64,000 nt of DNA from Campylobacteraceae bacterium. GTDB taxonomy: Bacteria > Campylobacterota > Campylobacteria > Campylobacterales > Sulfurovaceae. Position numbers and translations under genes: made by a program. The stretch covers positions 102,313 through 166,312 of the forward strand of contig JALVTE010000121.1 in NCBI GenBank assembly GCA_027024155.1. The letters are read 5' to 3'. This document shows, one piece after another, positions 62,695-64,000 of this stretch. Position 1 is the first letter of the stretch. Every line of letters starts with the position of its first letter. Under the pieces are notes generated by a model. It saw only the letters and a list, made by a program, of their open reading frames with translations, did no database searches and had not been told where the DNA came from.

Positions 62695-64000
62695 ATGAAA
62701 TTATCATTAAAAAGTGTAATTTATTCGGCTATTGCAGCATCTTTCTTAGTAGGATGTGGTGGAGGCGGTCCTACTGCTAGTAGCAATACAAACGGGGCAC
62801 CTTCAGCAAGTAACAAAACTACAACAGTACAAGCTTCAGATGCATATGTTGTATCTTTAATAACACCAGCTACATTAAAGGTGGATGGAAAAGAGTACAA
62901 CACTACAAAAGTTGGCTTAAATGGAGAGGTAATATTTATCGTACCTGACGATTTAAATTTAACAAATGCAGAGGTACATATACCAGCAGACGCTATTGTA
63001 GATGCTGATGGAGATGGTAAACTTTCTGCTAAAGACCAAATTATTAGAATGTCTTTAAGCACAAAAGGTGAGGGAACAGTTGCAAACCCTTTAGCAACAG
63101 TAGCATTAACTAAAAAAGATATTCAAGCTTATAGTAAATTTAAAGATTTTGACCCTGTTAAAGCTAAAGAAGAGTTAATTAATAATCCAGATAATGACCA
63201 ATTAAAAGCATTAGTTGCAGTAAATGATGCTATCGCTTCATTAATAAAAGAGGCGAATACAACAAATCCAAATGCAGTATTAAAAGATATTGATTTAAAT
63301 AGAGTTAAAGAGATTGTAGAGAGTAATAGCTCTGTTGTTGATGTTACAGCATTAACAGTTGATACTATCCAAAATGCGGCAGGTAAAGCTGGTATTGATG
63401 ATAGTAAAATTACAGATAAAACAGAAGAGATTTTAAATGTTATACGCAGTGTACATAATGCAATCAAAAACGGTAAAATAAAATCTCATAAAGATGGTTT
63501 AAAAGCAGTATTAGCTGTTTCAGATGCTGATGTAAATGCGAGTGTAGTAAATAGAGCTATAGAAGATGGTAACATTACAGATATAGAGACACACATTAGA
63601 GAAGACGAAAGAGTTAGAAGACATAGAGGTCACAGAGATGACAATGCAACTCATAATTCTGGAGACAATGGTAACCATGACGGAATGAATGATGACAACA
63701 ATGAAACTCACAATCCAGGACATGACCAAGATGATGACAATGCAACTCATAACCCAGGACACAATGGTAACCATGATGGAATGAATGATGACAACAATGA
63801 AACTCACAATCCAGGACATGACCAAGATGATGACAATGCAACTCATAACCCAGGACACAATGGTAACCATGACGGAATGAATGATGACAACAATGAAACT
63901 CACAATCCAGGACATGACCAAGATGATGACAATGCAACTCATAACCCAGGACACAATGGTAACCATGATGGAATGAATGATGACAACAATGAAACTCACA
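62695..64000 (+). CDS. Lipoprotein with calcium-type loop and Asp/Asn/His-rich 32-residue repeats (partial)
   Basis: Missed by the ORF track because it runs off the window. From ATG 62695 (AGGAG upstream) 435 codons are open. It has a lipoprotein signal (AIAASFLVGCGGGG, Cys about 21), a beta domain, an EF-hand-like loop DADGDGKLSAKD near 103, then a helical part (about 130-300). From about residue 315 there are exact 32-residue repeats rich in Asp, Asn, His and Gly (DDNATHNPGHNGNHDGMN, then DDNNETHNPGHDQ). Surface or periplasmic binding of calcium or other metals is likely. The C-terminus is unknown. Confidence 0.8.
   Translation, partial: MKLSLKSVIYSAIAASFLVGCGGGGPTASSNTNGAPSASNKTTTVQASDAYVVSLITPATLKVDGKEYNTTKVGLNGEVIFIVPDDLNLTNAEVHIPADAIVDADGDGKLSAKDQIIRMSLSTKGEGTVANPLATVALTKKDIQAYSKFKDFDPVKAKEELINNPDNDQLKALVAVNDAIASLIKEANTTNPNAVLKDIDLNRVKEIVESNSSVVDVTALTVDTIQNAAGKAGIDDSKITDKTEEILNVIRSVHNAIKNGKIKSHKDGLKAVLAVSDADVNASVVNRAIEDGNITDIETHIREDERVRRHRGHRDDNATHNSGDNGNHDGMNDDNNETHNPGHDQDDDNATHNPGHNGNHDGMNDDNNETHNPGHDQDDDNATHNPGHNGNHDGMNDDNNETHNPGHDQDDDNATHNPGHNGNHDGMNDDNNETH
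63637..64000 (+). repeat. 96-bp tandem repeat array within the lipoprotein gene
   Basis: Units start at 63637, 63733, 63829 and 63925, exactly 96 bases (32 codons) apart, nearly identical at the DNA level apart from the first copy's start and silent changes (GACGG/GATGG). The array continues past the window edge. Each unit is itself a diverged double of a DDN-x-THNPGH half unit. Confidence 0.92.

Noticed and set aside
63520-63999. Long antisense ORFs (159 and 107 aa) over the tandem repeats
   Set aside because: The 96-bp period is a multiple of three, so any frame without a stop in one unit stays open. The + strand lipoprotein frame has the signal peptide, ribosome site and promoter.
63637-64000. 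CRISPR array
   Set aside because: The units are contiguous, identical along their whole 96 bp and in coding frame. There are no short repeats with unique spacers and no cas genes.

Overview
The window is AT-rich, gene-dense bacterial chromosome. It looks like a sulfur-oxidising member of the Campylobacterota, of the Sulfurovum/Sulfurimonas type. The grounds are a complete Sox thiosulfate-oxidation set with a single-haem SoxA, the order secG-frr-pyrE, a threonyl-tRNA synthetase without a full TGS domain, a short MurB, and low-GC coding with frequent GTG and TTG starts. The lineage is inferred from gene content and style, not from a search.

Layout. 1-6042: end of a type II secretion operon (GspL-like tail, GspM-like, GspN-like, GspC, secretin GspD, ATPase GspE, pseudopilin), then msrB. 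6481-10428: DEAD-box helicase, an SdiA-regulated-type lipoprotein and a large secreted beta-propeller protein. 10809-13689: lutABC-type lactate oxidation operon with a YchJ-like gene at its end. 13791-16466: a secreted helical protein, an L,D-transpeptidase and a group III truncated globin. 16865-25013: sox region soxCD, soxXYZA, a small secreted protein, soxB, then a MOSC protein and a secreted DsrE-like protein. A perfect FNR-type box lies in front of soxC, and unusual repeats lie between soxD and soxX and after soxB. 25150-34506: bacterial alpha-2-macroglobulin and its usual partner penicillin-binding protein 1C, separated by a small lipoprotein, an L-2-hydroxyglutarate oxidase and a MITE-like element. 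34654-42451: tautomerase-like, methyltransferase, SlyD, an AsmA-like giant, DUF309, BioC, SecG, Frr, PyrE and a CAP-domain lipoprotein. 42452-43189: gene-free stretch with a repeat fragment and a possible structured RNA. 43190-50300: repeat lipoprotein, tRNA-Val, dapF, coaE, spermidine synthase-like, murB, an exosortase-like membrane protein, nrdA. 50769-59499: HU, trigger factor, ClpP, deformylase, YjgN-like plus M48 protease, thrS-infC, thioredoxin. 59684-64000: a two-component system followed by a histidine-rich secreted protein, an outer-membrane barrel with a calcium-type repeat, and a lipoprotein with exact 96-bp tandem repeats that runs off the window.

The strongest candidate for something undescribed is the last block. 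Two promoters there, one before the His-rich gene and one before the repeat lipoprotein, carry the same tandem AGGTAAT-type 11-bp repeats at the same distance from a TATAAT box. This suggests a small dedicated regulon of the adjacent response regulator, with metal- or calcium-binding cell-envelope products. Also notable are a lone exosortase-like protein in a housekeeping operon, a duplicated GC-richer 83/85-bp element inside the sox locus, and a 27-bp perfect inverted repeat after soxB.

Limits: product names rest on motifs and family memory only. Small regulatory sites, terminators and the structured RNA are by-eye calls.
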